Shown: piece by piece, positions 11,838 to 22,577 of the stretch
Numbering within the stretch: the stretch's first letter is position 1
Layout of the letters: each line of letters starts with the position of its first letter
NCBI RefSeq assembly: GCF_000001735.4
Contig: NC_003075.7
Coordinates: 1,737,001-1,801,000 of the forward strand
From: Arabidopsis thaliana
Taxonomy: Eukaryota > Streptophyta > Magnoliopsida > Brassicales > Brassicaceae
Reading direction: 5' to 3'
DNA length: 64,000 nt
Program-made: the position numbers and the translations under genes
Notes under the pieces: generated by a model
Told to the model about the DNA's origin: nothing
Seen by the model: the letters and a program-made list of their open reading frames with translations, nothing else
Databases searched by the model: none

Positions 11838-12269
11838 CTAGGATATGACCCGCGGTATACCGCGGATTAATATTTTATTTATTTTTGTATTTTATAAAAT
11901 GAAAAATTTGTTGTGTATAATATTTGTTGTTGTTTGTGTTAATTAATAATTTTCGATAAGGTTTTGTACGATTTTTAATAAGTCATAAATTTACTGTATT
12001 AATAAGTCTAATATTATTTTTTTCTTTTAGGATTGACTTGTGGTACACCACATGATAATTTTTTATTTTTATTCAAAAAACTTTTATATTAAAATTATAA
12101 AATTTAATCTTGATGTGTTTTTAGATTTAACCCGTAGAACATATGTAATTTAGTAACTTTGTATTATAGTTACACATTTAGATCTGTCAAAAAAGAATAA
12201 TTATTATTTTGATATATTATAATGTTGATTTTCATTGGGATGTCTCATATTAATATCGAGCCAAACAGT
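11838..12269 (-). mobile_element. Helitron-like 3' end(s), minus strand
   Basis: Reading the minus strand, a perfect 16-bp palindrome CCGCGGTATACCGCGG (11865-11850) is followed about 12 nt later by CTAG (11841-11838) and then T, the hairpin-plus-CTRR-T arrangement of Helitron 3' ends. A diverged copy of the arrangement occurs at 12027-12052: TTAG, a similar spacer, and the 14-bp palindrome TGTGGTACACCACA. The remaining 200 bp up to the copia insertion is AT-rich with no gene. Confidence 0.5.
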
Positions 12270-12855
12270 TGTTGGGAATGTCCTGAAATCAGTTGTACTT
12301 TACTCTAGCTAAAGTTGTAATGTCAAGGTTTGACATTTGTATAATATTAGGTGGTTATAATGTTTTGCTAGAGACCGGTTATAATCTATGAGTTATAACT
12401 CATTACTAATATTATACAAACCTACAGGGTCACACACCTAAGCAAACTGGATCAATAAAAAGAGTTATTGGGCTTTGGCCCATTATTAACCCTAATTAGT
12501 TAGGGTTAAACGTTTGGCTATATATATGATATATTAGCAACGTTTGTGAGATACACTTTTGATCATAAAACCATAAAATAGAGAGACAAATTGTTTGTCT
12601 GAGTTTTGAGATTAGATCTCAAAGGAACTAGCATTCCAGATCTAATCCAGTTTGTGTGCGTGTGGATACGGTAGAGGCACAACACTTGGGGTGCTAAAAC
12701 AACCTCGCAACAATATGGTTCATCTTTCCGCTGCAGAATATCCAGGTATATTCAAACCCTATGATCTAAATTTGATTCTTTATTTACATGGATCTTGGCA
12801 ATTGAATTCGTTTTTAGTATTTATAAATCGTTATAAACCGGTACGAATTCTTTCA
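12270..12855 (+). repeat. copia 5' LTR
   Basis: Starts TGTTGGGAATG and ends GAATTCTTTCA. It carries a TATA-like CTATATATATGAT at about 12519-12530, the likely promoter of the element. The adjoining primer site fixes the orientation. Confidence 0.92.
12519..12530 (+). promoter_or_regulatory. TATA box in copia 5' LTR
   Basis: CTATATATATGA sits in the second half of the LTR, the expected U3/R position, and is duplicated at the matching place in the 3' LTR (about 18471-18482). Confidence 0.5.
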
Positions 12856-12856
12856 G

Positions 12857-12869
12857 TGGTATCAGAGCC
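12857..12869 (+). other. Primer-binding site (initiator tRNA-Met)
   Basis: TGGTATCAGAGCC directly follows the 5' LTR and is complementary to the 3' end of initiator tRNA-Met, the common primer of plant copia elements. Confidence 0.85.
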
Positions 12870-14162
12870 TATGTGTTTAATACTGAATTTGAATCGAATT
12901 TAGTTATAGATGAAAAACTGTTATTTGGTTTATCATGTTTAATTTTTGAAATTGAATTGGTAAAGCATGAGATTAACAAAAATTATGTAATCGTTGATCA
13001 AATTCGTTCATCGTAACTATGATGTTAAGTGAATTTCTTAATTGACAGCTAGAACATGTTTATGTGTATATAAGATATATGGTTGTGTTAATTGTCATAA
13101 TTTGATTATTGTATTGAATGAATTTTATAATAACATGGTGAAACGTTTTTGTATATATTAGATATGCATTAATGTTAAAATATTATTAAGGGTATATAAT
13201 GATATACATACATATATTCGCTCATGTTGGTTGATAATTAGACTTTGTGATCACGTGATGTTATTTCCATTAATCATTACTCATATAAATATTTAATGTG
13301 TTAAATATGATATCAAGGATTCTATGTAAAGCTACGGCAATGATAGGATTCTTTATTTGATTTGGATTTACTAAGTCATGAATATAATCGTATATTTAGT
13401 GGCTCGTGAAATATCTTTTTAGAAAGATAAAGTTAATTATCGTAATAATTGTGTATAGATTTTGATATGATCAAAAATTATACTAGTCAATAAAATAATT
13501 CTATAAATCCTAATATGATTAGGATAAGTCTGATTATATTATGTTCTAATAACATCTGATTAGATTTACTAAAATTTAATAAGGTTAACCTTTTAGATAA
13601 CTAATAATTTTAATATGATTAAAATTAATTTAATTGTTTATAATTCAATTAAATATATATTTGATAAATATTACTTATATTTTATTTATATTGGATATAA
13701 ATTTAAATATAAAATTGAGTTATAAAATTAATTCCTTATCTAATATCAAGCAAGTTGATGTCTCTCCAATTTTAATAATTGTTAAAACTTGAGTTGTTGT
13801 ATGGCGGGTCTGCCAAAGCAGCGGTCTGCAATTGCTTAAGAGTAAAACAGATGGTAACGGTTACCATATGAAATAAAATTGGTTTACTTGACTAAGCTAT
13901 CAAAACGGTTTTGGGCTTAGAGACATAGGGTTGGATAACCAAGAATTATATTGGATAGAATTAGCAAGGTGTTGCTTACCTAAATAACTAGATATTCAGG
14001 GGTGGAGCCAAAGCTCACTTGGATTCTAGTGAAATATGGATCTTGGATCATTGGACTCACTAGAGGAAATTTGTTTTGAGTATAGTGTTAGCTTTCTTAA
14101 TTGTTGAGAATTTTAAAATTTATGAACATCATATTAATTTCTGCTTTTCTTTTTCGACAGTT
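12870..14162 (+). other. copia untranslated leader, no gene seen
   Basis: About 1.3 kb of strongly AT-rich DNA between the primer site and the gag start codon. No open frame of note and no zinc-knuckle or gag similarity could be read in any frame. Confidence 0.7.
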
Positions 14163-14216
14163 ATGTCAAACCCTCAAAGTTCCTATTTAGTTCGAGATGT
14201 CCTTTAGAAGGACAAA
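14163..14216 (+). pseudogene. Remnant of copia gag N-terminus
   Basis: An ATG at 14163 opens a frame reading MSNPQSSYLVRDVL, a TAG stop at 14205-14207, then KDKLNGSN. That matches the usual start of copia Gag (a leucine-rich stretch followed by KLNGSNF). Right after LNGSN the frame passes without a shift into the region normally just before protease (PPEHLEDLEKKK). The rest of gag, including the zinc knuckle, is therefore deleted, leaving a short in-frame gag-pol fusion with one stop. Confidence 0.7.
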
Positions 14217-17200
14217 TTGAATGGATCAAACCCTCCTGAACACTTGGAAGATCTGGAGAAGAAGAAAACATTCAAGATTTCTTCTTCGGGTATCTATGTT
14301 ATAGAAGTAAATGTTACTACTTCTGGTTCTACTCCTTGGGTATTGGATACCGGTTGTGGTGCTCACATTTGTGTAAATGTGCATGGCCTAAACAACAGTA
14401 GAACTTTGGAGGAAGGACAAGTGGACCTACGTGTGGCTAATGGAGCAAAAGTCTGTGCATTGGCCGTGGGAACATATTCGTTATCTTTGCCTTCAGGCAT
14501 GGTTTTGGAGCTTAAGAACTGCTACTATGTTCCTGCAATAAACAAGAATATCATCTCCGTTTCATGTTTGGACATGGAAGGTTTTCACTTTTCGATCAAG
14601 AACAAATGTTGTTCATTTGATCGAGATGATATGTTTTATGGTAGCGCTCCATTAGATAATGGGCTACATGTTCTGAACCAAAGCATGCCAATCTATAACA
14701 TTCGTACCAAGAAATTTAAGTCTAATGACTTGAATCCCACTTTTCTCTGGCATTGTCGTTTGGGCCATATAAACGAGAAACACATTCAAAAGCTTCATAG
14801 TGATGGACTTTTGAACTCATTTGATTATGAATCTTATGAGACATGTGAATCTTGTTTGTTGGGAAAAATGACTAAAGCCCCGTTTACTGGACACAGTGAG
14901 AGGGCTAGTGACTTATTGGGCCTTATACATACAGATGTATGTGGGCCAATGAGTACAAGTGCTAGAGGAAACTATCAGTACTTCATTACATTTACTGATG
15001 ATTTCAGTAGATATGGTTATGTTTATCTAATGAAACATAAATCGAAATCTTTTGAAAATTTCAAGGAGTTCCAGAATGAAGTACAAAATCAATTTGGCAA
15101 ATCAATCAAAGCTCTACGATCGGATCGTGGAGGAGAATATTTGAGCCAAGTTTTTAGTGATCATCTTAGAGAGTGTGGAATTGTTTCACAGCTCACTCCT
15201 CCAGGAACACCACAATGGAATGGTGTGTCCGAAAGGAGAAATCGAACTTTATTGGATATGGTTCGATCTATGATGAGTCACACAGATCTTCCATCACCCT
15301 TTTGGGGATATGCTCTAGAAACGTCTGCGTTTATGCTCAACAGATGTCCATCAAAATCAGTTGAGAAGACACCATATGAGATATGGACTGGAAAGGTTCC
15401 TAATTTGTCTTTTCTGAAAATTTGGGGTTGTGAATCTTATGCCAAACGATTAATTACTGATAAGCTTGGACCCAAATCTGATAAGTGCTACTTTGTAGGT
15501 TATCCGAAAGAGACCAAAGGTTATTATTTTTACCACCCTACTGACAACAAAGTGTTTGTTGTTCGAAATGGTGCCTTTTTGGAAAGAGAGTTTCTTTCAA
15601 AAGGAACTAGTGGGAGTAAAGTATTACTTGAAGAAGTTCGAGAACCACAGGGTGATGTTCCAACTTCTCAAGAAGAACATCAGTTGGATCTACGAAGAGT
15701 CGTAGAACCTATACTTGTGGAACCGGAGGTACGTAGGTCCGAAAGGAGCCGTCACGAACCCGATAGATTCAGAGATTGGGTGATGGACGATCATGCTCTA
15801 TTTATGATAGAGAGTGATGAACCTACGTCATACGAAGAAGCGTTGATGGGCCCTGATTCCGATAAGTGGTTAGAGGCCGCGAAATCTGAAATGGAATCCA
15901 TGTCACAAAACAAAGTATGGACTTTGGTTGATTTACCTGATGGTGTAAAACCAATAGAGTGTAAATGGATATTCAAGAAGAAAATTGACATGGATGGTAA
16001 TATACAGATATACAAAGCTGGACTGGTTGCGAAAGGTTACAAGCAAGTTCATGGTATTGACTATGATGAAACCTATTCTCCAGTCGCAATGCTTAAGTCC
16101 ATTCGGATTCTCCTAGCAACTGCTGCTCATTATGATTATGAGATTTGGCAAATGGATGTGAAAACAGCTTTCCTTAATGGAAATCTCGAAGAGCATGTGT
16201 ACATGACACAACCTGAAGGTTTCACTGTTCCTGAGGCTGCTAGGAAGGTGTGCAAGCTTCATCGTTCCATATATGGATTGAAGCAAGCATCTCGGAGTTG
16301 GAATCTTCGTTTTAATGAGGCAATCAAAGAGTTTGATTTCATTAGAAACGAAGAAGAACCTTGTGTTTACAAGAAGACTAGTGGGAGCGCAGTCGCATTT
16401 CTGGTATTGTATGTAGATGACATACTGCTCCTTGGAAATGACATTCCTTTGCTTCAGTCTGTTAAGACTTGGCTTGGAAGTTGTTTCTCGATGAAAGACA
16501 TGGGTGAAGCTGCCTATATTCTTGGAATAAGAATCTATAGAGATAGATTAAACAAAATAATTGGACTAAGTCAGGATACTTATATAGATAAGGTCTTGCA
16601 TAGGTTCAATATGCATGATTCTAAGAAAGGATTTATACCAATGTCTCATGGCATAACTCTTAGCAAGACTCAGTGTCCTTCGACGCATGATGAGCGAGAG
16701 CGGATGAGTAAGATTCCATATGCTTCTGCTATAGGATCTATCATGTATGCTATGCTCTACACTCGCCCCGATGTTGCATGTGCTTTGAGCATGACGAGCA
16801 GATACCAATCTGATCCAGGTGAAAGTCACTGGATAGTAGTCAGGAACATCTTTAAGTACTTGAGAAGAACTAAGGATAAGTTTTTGGTCTATGGAGGAAG
16901 TGAGGAACTTGTTGTGAGTGGTTATACTGATGCCAGCTTTCAGACAGACAAAGATGATTTCCGATCTCAATCAGGATTTTTCTTTTGTCTCAACGGAGGA
17001 GCAGTGAGTTGGAAGAGTACCAAACAGAGCACTGTGGCAGACTCTACAACTGAAGCTGAGTATATAGCTGCTTCTGAAGCGGCTAAGGAGGTTGTTTGGA
17101 TTAGGAAGTTCATTACTGAACTTGGTGTGGTTCCTAGTATTTCTGGTCCCATTGATCTTTACTGTGATAACAATGGTGCCATCGCACAAGCAAAAGAACC

Positions 17201-17393
17201 TAAATCACACCAGAAATCCAAACACATACAAAGGCGATATCACCTCATTCGTGAGATTATTGATAGAGGTGATGTGAAGATTAGCAGAGTTTCAACGGAT
17301 GCAAATGTTGCTGATCATTTTACCAAACCTCTTCCACAGCCAAAGCATGAGAGTCATACTACTGCGATTGGCATTAGATTTATAAAGATGTGA
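14217..17393 (+). CDS. copia pol polyprotein (PR-IN-RT-RH), intact frame
   Basis: A 1058-codon open frame ending TGA at 17391-17393. The first codon is TTG (Leu), because the frame continues from the gag remnant rather than starting at its own ATG. Domains in order: aspartic protease WVLDTGCGAH (residues ~41-50); HHCC zinc motif LWHCRLGH...CESC (~178-215); integrase with HTDVCGP, FTDDFSRY, RSDRGGEY and QWNGVSERRN supplying D, D and E (~235-345); RT from WTLVDLP with LVLYVDDILLLGND (~735); RNase H with SGYTDAS, STTEAEYIA, LYCDNNGA and ADHFTKPL at the end. One conserved RT position reads YKAGLVAKGY where R is usual. Without its own Gag the protein could act only on particles from a related intact copy. 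Confidence 0.93.
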   Translation: MNGSNPPEHLEDLEKKKTFKISSSGIYVIEVNVTTSGSTPWVLDTGCGAHICVNVHGLNNSRTLEEGQVDLRVANGAKVCALAVGTYSLSLPSGMVLELKNCYYVPAINKNIISVSCLDMEGFHFSIKNKCCSFDRDDMFYGSAPLDNGLHVLNQSMPIYNIRTKKFKSNDLNPTFLWHCRLGHINEKHIQKLHSDGLLNSFDYESYETCESCLLGKMTKAPFTGHSERASDLLGLIHTDVCGPMSTSARGNYQYFITFTDDFSRYGYVYLMKHKSKSFENFKEFQNEVQNQFGKSIKALRSDRGGEYLSQVFSDHLRECGIVSQLTPPGTPQWNGVSERRNRTLLDMVRSMMSHTDLPSPFWGYALETSAFMLNRCPSKSVEKTPYEIWTGKVPNLSFLKIWGCESYAKRLITDKLGPKSDKCYFVGYPKETKGYYFYHPTDNKVFVVRNGAFLEREFLSKGTSGSKVLLEEVREPQGDVPTSQEEHQLDLRRVVEPILVEPEVRRSERSRHEPDRFRDWVMDDHALFMIESDEPTSYEEALMGPDSDKWLEAAKSEMESMSQNKVWTLVDLPDGVKPIECKWIFKKKIDMDGNIQIYKAGLVAKGYKQVHGIDYDETYSPVAMLKSIRILLATAAHYDYEIWQMDVKTAFLNGNLEEHVYMTQPEGFTVPEAARKVCKLHRSIYGLKQASRSWNLRFNEAIKEFDFIRNEEEPCVYKKTSGSAVAFLVLYVDDILLLGNDIPLLQSVKTWLGSCFSMKDMGEAAYILGIRIYRDRLNKIIGLSQDTYIDKVLHRFNMHDSKKGFIPMSHGITLSKTQCPSTHDERERMSKIPYASAIGSIMYAMLYTRPDVACALSMTSRYQSDPGESHWIVVRNIFKYLRRTKDKFLVYGGSEELVVSGYTDASFQTDKDDFRSQSGFFFCLNGGAVSWKSTKQSTVADSTTEAEYIAASEAAKEVVWIRKFITELGVVPSISGPIDLYCDNNGAIAQAKEPKSHQKSKHIQRRYHLIREIIDRGDVKISRVSTDANVADHFTKPLPQPKHESHTTAIGIRFIKM

Positions 17394-18210
17394 TCTTATT
17401 TCTAGTGGGAGTTTTTTTTCTTTTATGATATGATGTTCATGTTAAAATACATTTGGATTTATTTTTAAATTAATGAAATTTGTTTCAGTATTATTTATTT
17501 AATTATCAATAATTAAATAATAGTCTCAAATAATTTATTTCATTCTTATAGGTCATCAAGTACGTGACTTGATCATGAAACCATGTAAGTGGAAAATGAC
17601 ATAGATTATTAAAGTCCCTAGTCAAGGTTATTAAAATGAGACATTAATAACTAAGAATGACTAGTATGTGAGGTGACTGATGACTAAGTTTCATGGAGTC
17701 ATTAATATGTGGTATTAAAGTCAATCACATAGATATGTGTTAGAGAACACAGTATTGGACTGACCCGTTATGAGAACTCTACAAGATTGTTATATGAGTG
17801 TCATAAGAGTTTCTCATCACAACTATAGAGTATAGTCCTTTGACCTGAGTTCGTCATGATTTCTTATTCATGGATTAGTTCGCTTTGACTCTGTCAAACG
17901 TCAGCCGTTAAAGGTGATTATAAAGACAGTGATTGGGCGCGTTATGAATTGTTTAAGGAACAGGGATGGAACAAGATGGGATTTGTCCCTCCCATATAAC
18001 GGGAGATAAATATCTTTGGGCCTATCGAAGATTTGATACTGAGAAATGCGTGGCCACGCTCAAACGAGGTGAATGTCAGTCGTTTGTTTTATCAGTATAA
18101 ATCGGAGTTCGATAAACATGGTCTAGCTGAATAAGGATGACAATTTCTTGCCTTATGCTGAGATCGAGATATAGAGACAAAGGGATTATGGGAATAGATG
18201 ATTCCAGTAC
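17394..18210 (+). other. copia 3' untranslated region
   Basis: About 820 bp between the pol stop and the polypurine tract. No frame resembles an envelope or accessory gene. Confidence 0.6.
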
Positions 18211-18221
18211 AAGTGGGAGAT
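18211..18221 (+). other. Polypurine tract of copia element
   Basis: AAGTGGGAGAT lies immediately before the 3' LTR, the usual plus-strand primer position and composition. Confidence 0.8.
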
Positions 18222-18807
18222 TGTTGGGAATGTCCTGAAATCAGTTGTACTTTACTCTAGTTAAAGTTGTAATGTCGAGGTTTGACATTTGTATAATATT
18301 AGGTGGTTATAATGTCTTGCTAGAGACCGCTTATAATCTATGAGTTATAACTCATTACTAATATTATACAAACCTACAGGGTCACACACCTAAGCAAACT
18401 GGATCAATAAAAAGAGTTATTGGGCTTTGGCCCATTATTAACCCTAATTGGTTAGGGTTAAACGTTTGGCTATATATATGATATATTAGCAACGTTTGTG
18501 AGATACACTTTTGATCATAAAACCATAAAATAGAGAGACAAATAGTTTGTCTGAGTTTTGAGATTAGATCTCAAAGGAACTAGCATTCCAGATCTAATCC
18601 AGTTTGTGTGCGTGTGGATCCGGTAGAGGCACAACACTTGGGGTGCTAAAAAAACCTCGCAACAATATGGTTCATCTTTCCGCTGCAGAATATCCAGGTA
18701 TATTCAAACCCTATGATCTAGATTTGATTCTTTATTTACACGGATCTTGGCAATTGAATTCGTTATTAGTATTTATAAATCGTTGTAAACCGATACGAAT
18801 TCCTTCA
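18222..18807 (+). repeat. copia 3' LTR
   Basis: 586 bp, same length and ends as the 5' LTR, followed by the ACAGT target copy at 18808-18812. Confidence 0.92.
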
Positions 18808-18812
18808 ACAGT

Positions 18813-20060
18813 CTCATCCAAACCCGTCCAATCCAAATCCGTCTAATCCAAACTCATTCCGCCATAATTAGAGTCAAATTAAATTTTAAATCTAACTAAT
18901 TAAAATTTAGTGAAAGAAAAATTAATCTTACACTTTGAGCTATTTTGCAACTATCATTAATTATGGTAAGTATCTTCTGTTTTGTAGAAATTAGGCCAGA
19001 TTCAATCACTCAATTCCGGCTCAAAATCAAATAAAAGCGGACTCAATTAGATTCTTTAAAATATACTTCAAAAATTAATATATATTGGTAATTTTATGAT
19101 TTTTCTCATGATATATTATCCTATATTAAAATCGATCCAATTCTGTTCCATCATATAACACTGTCCCTTGATAATTAAATATCACTTTTATTTAAAATAC
19201 ATATAAGCCTAATCAATTTAAAAGCTTTAATCTAACTAATTAAAACTTAATGATAACACATAAACTATTATACTTTGGACTGTATTTCAACTATCATTGC
19301 TAAAGATAAGTATCTTGTTTGTTATAATAATATATAGATTATTAAGTAAACAAAATTTTAATTAAAAATTGTATTAACACCTTAAAAAATATTGTCTCAT
19401 AGTAATTTGTTTTTTTCTTTTTTTTTTTTTTTTACAATGGTTTTGTTTTAAAAAAAAATTAAGTCTATTGTTTAATAGAAAAGCAGAGTGTTTTCATCCT
19501 TTTTATAATTGTTTTTAAAAGGAAAAAAAGAGCAACTATCGTCTCTCTCTTCTAGTATTGTTCTTTCAAAATTCAGACCTTCTATTCTAGCAATTCTTCA
19601 AATTCTGAATTTGTTCTTTCAAAAACTATTGAATCAATTCTTTAATAGAATAAGTTCATCTCGTTGAACCCAAAGAATTGATTCAGAAATTTGCATCCAA
19701 TTACACCTACCACTTCTTAAAGCATCGATTCAATTGCATCTTCCTAATTAGTGCATTCTTTGTGGCGGTGATGAAATATAGATCTCCAGGTATTAGACTA
19801 TTTCCCTTCTCCTACAACAGAAGCACGTTTTGGTTTTGATTTCCCAAGAATCCTTAATCGATGAGTATTAGCTAATAATTGTTCATACTCATGAAATTGA
19901 ATCTGTCGTCCTTAATTAGGGAGTAGCAGAAGAATCTCTCGATGATGAAAATGGGAATTGAGGTACTAAAAGCAAAGTTAAGCAAAGGTAATTTTTCTAA
20001 TTTCAAAGTTCTAAGTTTCCAATTTCTTTGCTCAATATATTTACCCATCTGTTTGTACCG
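18813..20060. other. AT-rich spacer with a diverged tandem duplication
   Basis: No gene seen. Two diverged copies of a ~340 bp segment occur, marked by TCTAACTAATTAAAA at 18891 and 19231, each followed by a CAACTATCATT...AAGTATCTT stretch about 60-70 bp on. A 16-bp T-run lies near 19418-19433. From about 19530 the sequence is CT-rich with several TTCTTTCAAAA repeats; it looks like an untranslated leader but no exon follows. Confidence 0.55.
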
Positions 20061-20064
20061 AGGT

Positions 20065-20599
20065 TGTAACAATAATAACTAAGGCGTTTGGGGAGAACGG
20101 AGTAGCTTCTTTATTAATGACGAACAGAAAAGATGGTAACTTAACAGAACGGAAAACCGTAAGTACAAAACGGAGAACCGAAATTACAGAACGGAAAACC
20201 GAAAGTACAAGTCGGAAAACCAGAAAATACAGAATAGAAAACGAGAAAGTAAGAGATAACAGAGCTAGGCAATTATTCTCTCTTAAATTTTCTAGGTAAT
20301 AACTCTTGGTCTGGACCCAGTTCCCAATAGTGTCTTCTGCTATTTATAGGTTAGGAGATGACCTAGGGTCTCCCCTGCGACTTTCCATTTTTACCCTCTT
20401 AGGTTTCCATTTTTACCCTCTTAGGTTTGTCTGGCTGGGCCGAATTGATGTTGTTGGACCGAGCAACTTACATCTGGGCCGAGCCGGTCGATCTAATGGG
20501 TCGATTTTCTGATGGGCCTTTCTTTTGGTGGGCCGTTTTGACTTATTTATCTTGTGTTTGGGTCGAACTGGGCATGAAGGGCAAGGCGCGTATCCCACA
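20065..20599 (-). mobile_element. Possible LTR-like block (unidentified)
   Basis: Bounded by TGTAACAATAAT and ATCCCACA. Read on the minus strand it has a TATA box (CTATAAATAGC, about 20348-20338) and later an AATAAAG signal (about 20137-20131), the order seen in an LTR. It includes a perfect tandem copy of a 22-bp TTTCCATTTTTACCCTC block near 20384-20427 and a 22-23 bp minisatellite at 20141-20250. No target-site duplication or internal element was found, so an LTR origin is only a suggestion. Confidence 0.3.
20141..20250 (+). repeat. 22-23 bp minisatellite
   Basis: About five degenerate units based on TTACAGAACGGAAAACCGAAA. Confidence 0.75.
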
Positions 20600-21729
20600 C
20601 CATCTTTGATGGCAAATTTAAAATTGGATTATCAAACTAAAAATGTATGTAACAATAAAATTTGTTTATCATTTAATAGTGAAGCCTACCAACAACCCTA
20701 ATACTACTAATAAGATGTAGACATATAGTGAAGAGAGATGGCCGATGGAGGAAAGGTGGCTTGCCAATTTGAAGGTTCTGGTTACATAGTGTCTTGAAAT
20801 ATTGTTTTTGCACCTTGGTGGCCACACGATCAATGCTAATGTTTGAGTCCCGATTTTGTTACCTTCTTGTCTTTTTCTTTCATTCATTCCTTCTGCTTCT
20901 CCTTATCCCTTAAATCACCGAACTTATCTACATGCTTTCTAGAAACATGTGACACTTAAACAAATGAAAATTAGCTTTAGCTAATATTCAAGAACTAATA
21001 TTTAGGAATTGAAAATACTTTCTACCTTTTGATATTAAACACCAATACATTCTCTTGACTAATAAGTTTTCAGACAAATTCATTGGTTACTAATTAGATA
21101 TATAAAAATCCTTTGTTTATCACACACAAAATTACTAAGAATGCAAAAACATAAACCAAAACATAAAAAAAAAACTAAATAAAAGTCTGAAGTCTCATAC
21201 TGTATTGTTTTCACGTTTAAAGCTAGAGATTCAATCTGAGAGATTGGAATTGTATTGGTGTGTTGTGTTTAGAGGTAGGAGAAATGAACGTTTATTTATA
21301 ATGTTTTAATAGGTTAGTAAGGTTTTTGATTAGAGAATATACCAAATCTTGATAAGCAAGTATTAGATATCTTAGAATATATTCACGATCCTAACTCTTA
21401 TAGAATATGTTATAGGAAATAGGAATAAAATCTCTTAGCTAGGAATCATTTCTAATTCAGTTCTTGTGATTGAATATCGATTTTAGATAGTTCCTTTTAT
21501 TTAGGAAACTTATGAAGGTTGTTTGAAATTGATATTGTTCATTTTTTAAGAAACCAAATTGATTTACAATTTACTCGTTTCCATCTTTATAGGAAAGGAA
21601 TGCATCAATCGAATAGAAAGGAATATAGCAAATGAGTTGAATCCGGTATATATCAAATTACTGCGAAAAATATTATATGTCATAACTATAGCTAGATACG
21701 ATATTATTTCATTTTATTGTTTTGATTTT
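20600..21729. other. AT-rich spacer, no gene seen
   Basis: Short open frames only; none has recognisable motifs. Nothing repeat-like stands out apart from simple A/T runs. Confidence 0.5.
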
Positions 21730-22022
21730 TATTTGGAATTTTGTATTTGGAAAGTGTTATTAATAAGATCCGAACACATAAGAATCGGGTTAATTAACAG
21801 GTCAAATACCGGGTAAAAACTAAAAAAAATTTGACCCGATTGGATTCCTTATTTTGTACTTCAAAAATGTTAAGTTGATTTGGAATTTTGTATATGGAAA
21901 ATGTTATTAATAAGATCCGGACACAGTAGAATCGGGTTAATTAACAGGTCAAATACCGGGTCAAAACTAAAAAAAATCCGACCCGATTGGATTCCTTATT
22001 TTGTACTTCAAAAATGTTAAGT
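21730..22022. repeat. 147-bp tandem duplication
   Basis: Two near-identical copies marked by GGAATTTTGTAT at 21735 and 21882. Each contains AATCGGGTTAATTAACAGG and ends TTGTACTTCAAAAATGTTAAG. Confidence 0.85.
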
Positions 22023-22577
22023 AGATGTTGTGAAAGCCGCGAGTGACATTCGGAGTAACTGAAGACAATGCAGTATCATCTTGTTGTAGTTGACGACAAA
22101 TATTCCTCCATCCCAAACCTCCATCTGTTTGCACTGATGCTCTTTGAAAATATCGCTCGTAGTAATTCAAAGTTGGTTAAATTATTAATTCTTCAAATTT
22201 GCTGATTCTCCAAATTCCACAGTTCAATTCTTTCTTCGTAACATAGATAGGGAAGGCCTTGTGATCGCAAGTGACATGTATGGAATACTTGTAAATTTAG
22301 AAACATGAGATAATAAAAAACATCATCATCCATAACTAAAATTATGATACGCAGTTAATAAAATGCATAAATAGATTAATAAAAATAAATTATATTTTAT
22401 AATAAAAATTATAAAATTACATAAATAAACTACAAAAAATATAACATACTTTAAAACATAAAAGATAGTAATCTAATTTTCATCTTTTGAATCACTAGCA
22501 TTTGTTTTCCACAAAGTTTCTCACATATTAAATAGACCCTGGCCTATGTGTTCGTGAAACTTTTTGCTGAGTATTCC
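22023..22577. other. Spacer, no gene seen
   Basis: A minus-strand frame at 21967-22170 reads plausibly (QRASVQTDGGLGWRNICRQ) but I do not recognise it and it runs into the tandem duplication. The rest is AT-rich. Confidence 0.4.

Larger units (their letters stand above)
12270..18807 (+). mobile_element. Complete Ty1/copia element, gag-deleted
   Basis: A 6538 bp element with two 586-bp LTRs (12270-12855 and 18222-18807) starting TGTTGGGAATG and ending TTCA. It is flanked by the 5-bp target duplication ACAGT (12265-12269 and 18808-18812). The LTRs show about 14 differences by eye (~2.4%), so insertion is fairly recent. Internally there is a primer site, an AT-rich 1.3 kb leader, a gag start fused to pol, an intact pol frame, an 828 bp 3' untranslated stretch and a polypurine tract. 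The structure is complete except that gag is nearly all missing, so it would need Gag supplied in trans. Confidence 0.95.

Noticed and set aside
20669..20887. 72-codon minus-strand frame with a hydrophobic end
   Set aside because: Low information, no homologous motif and no exon structure; treated as chance.
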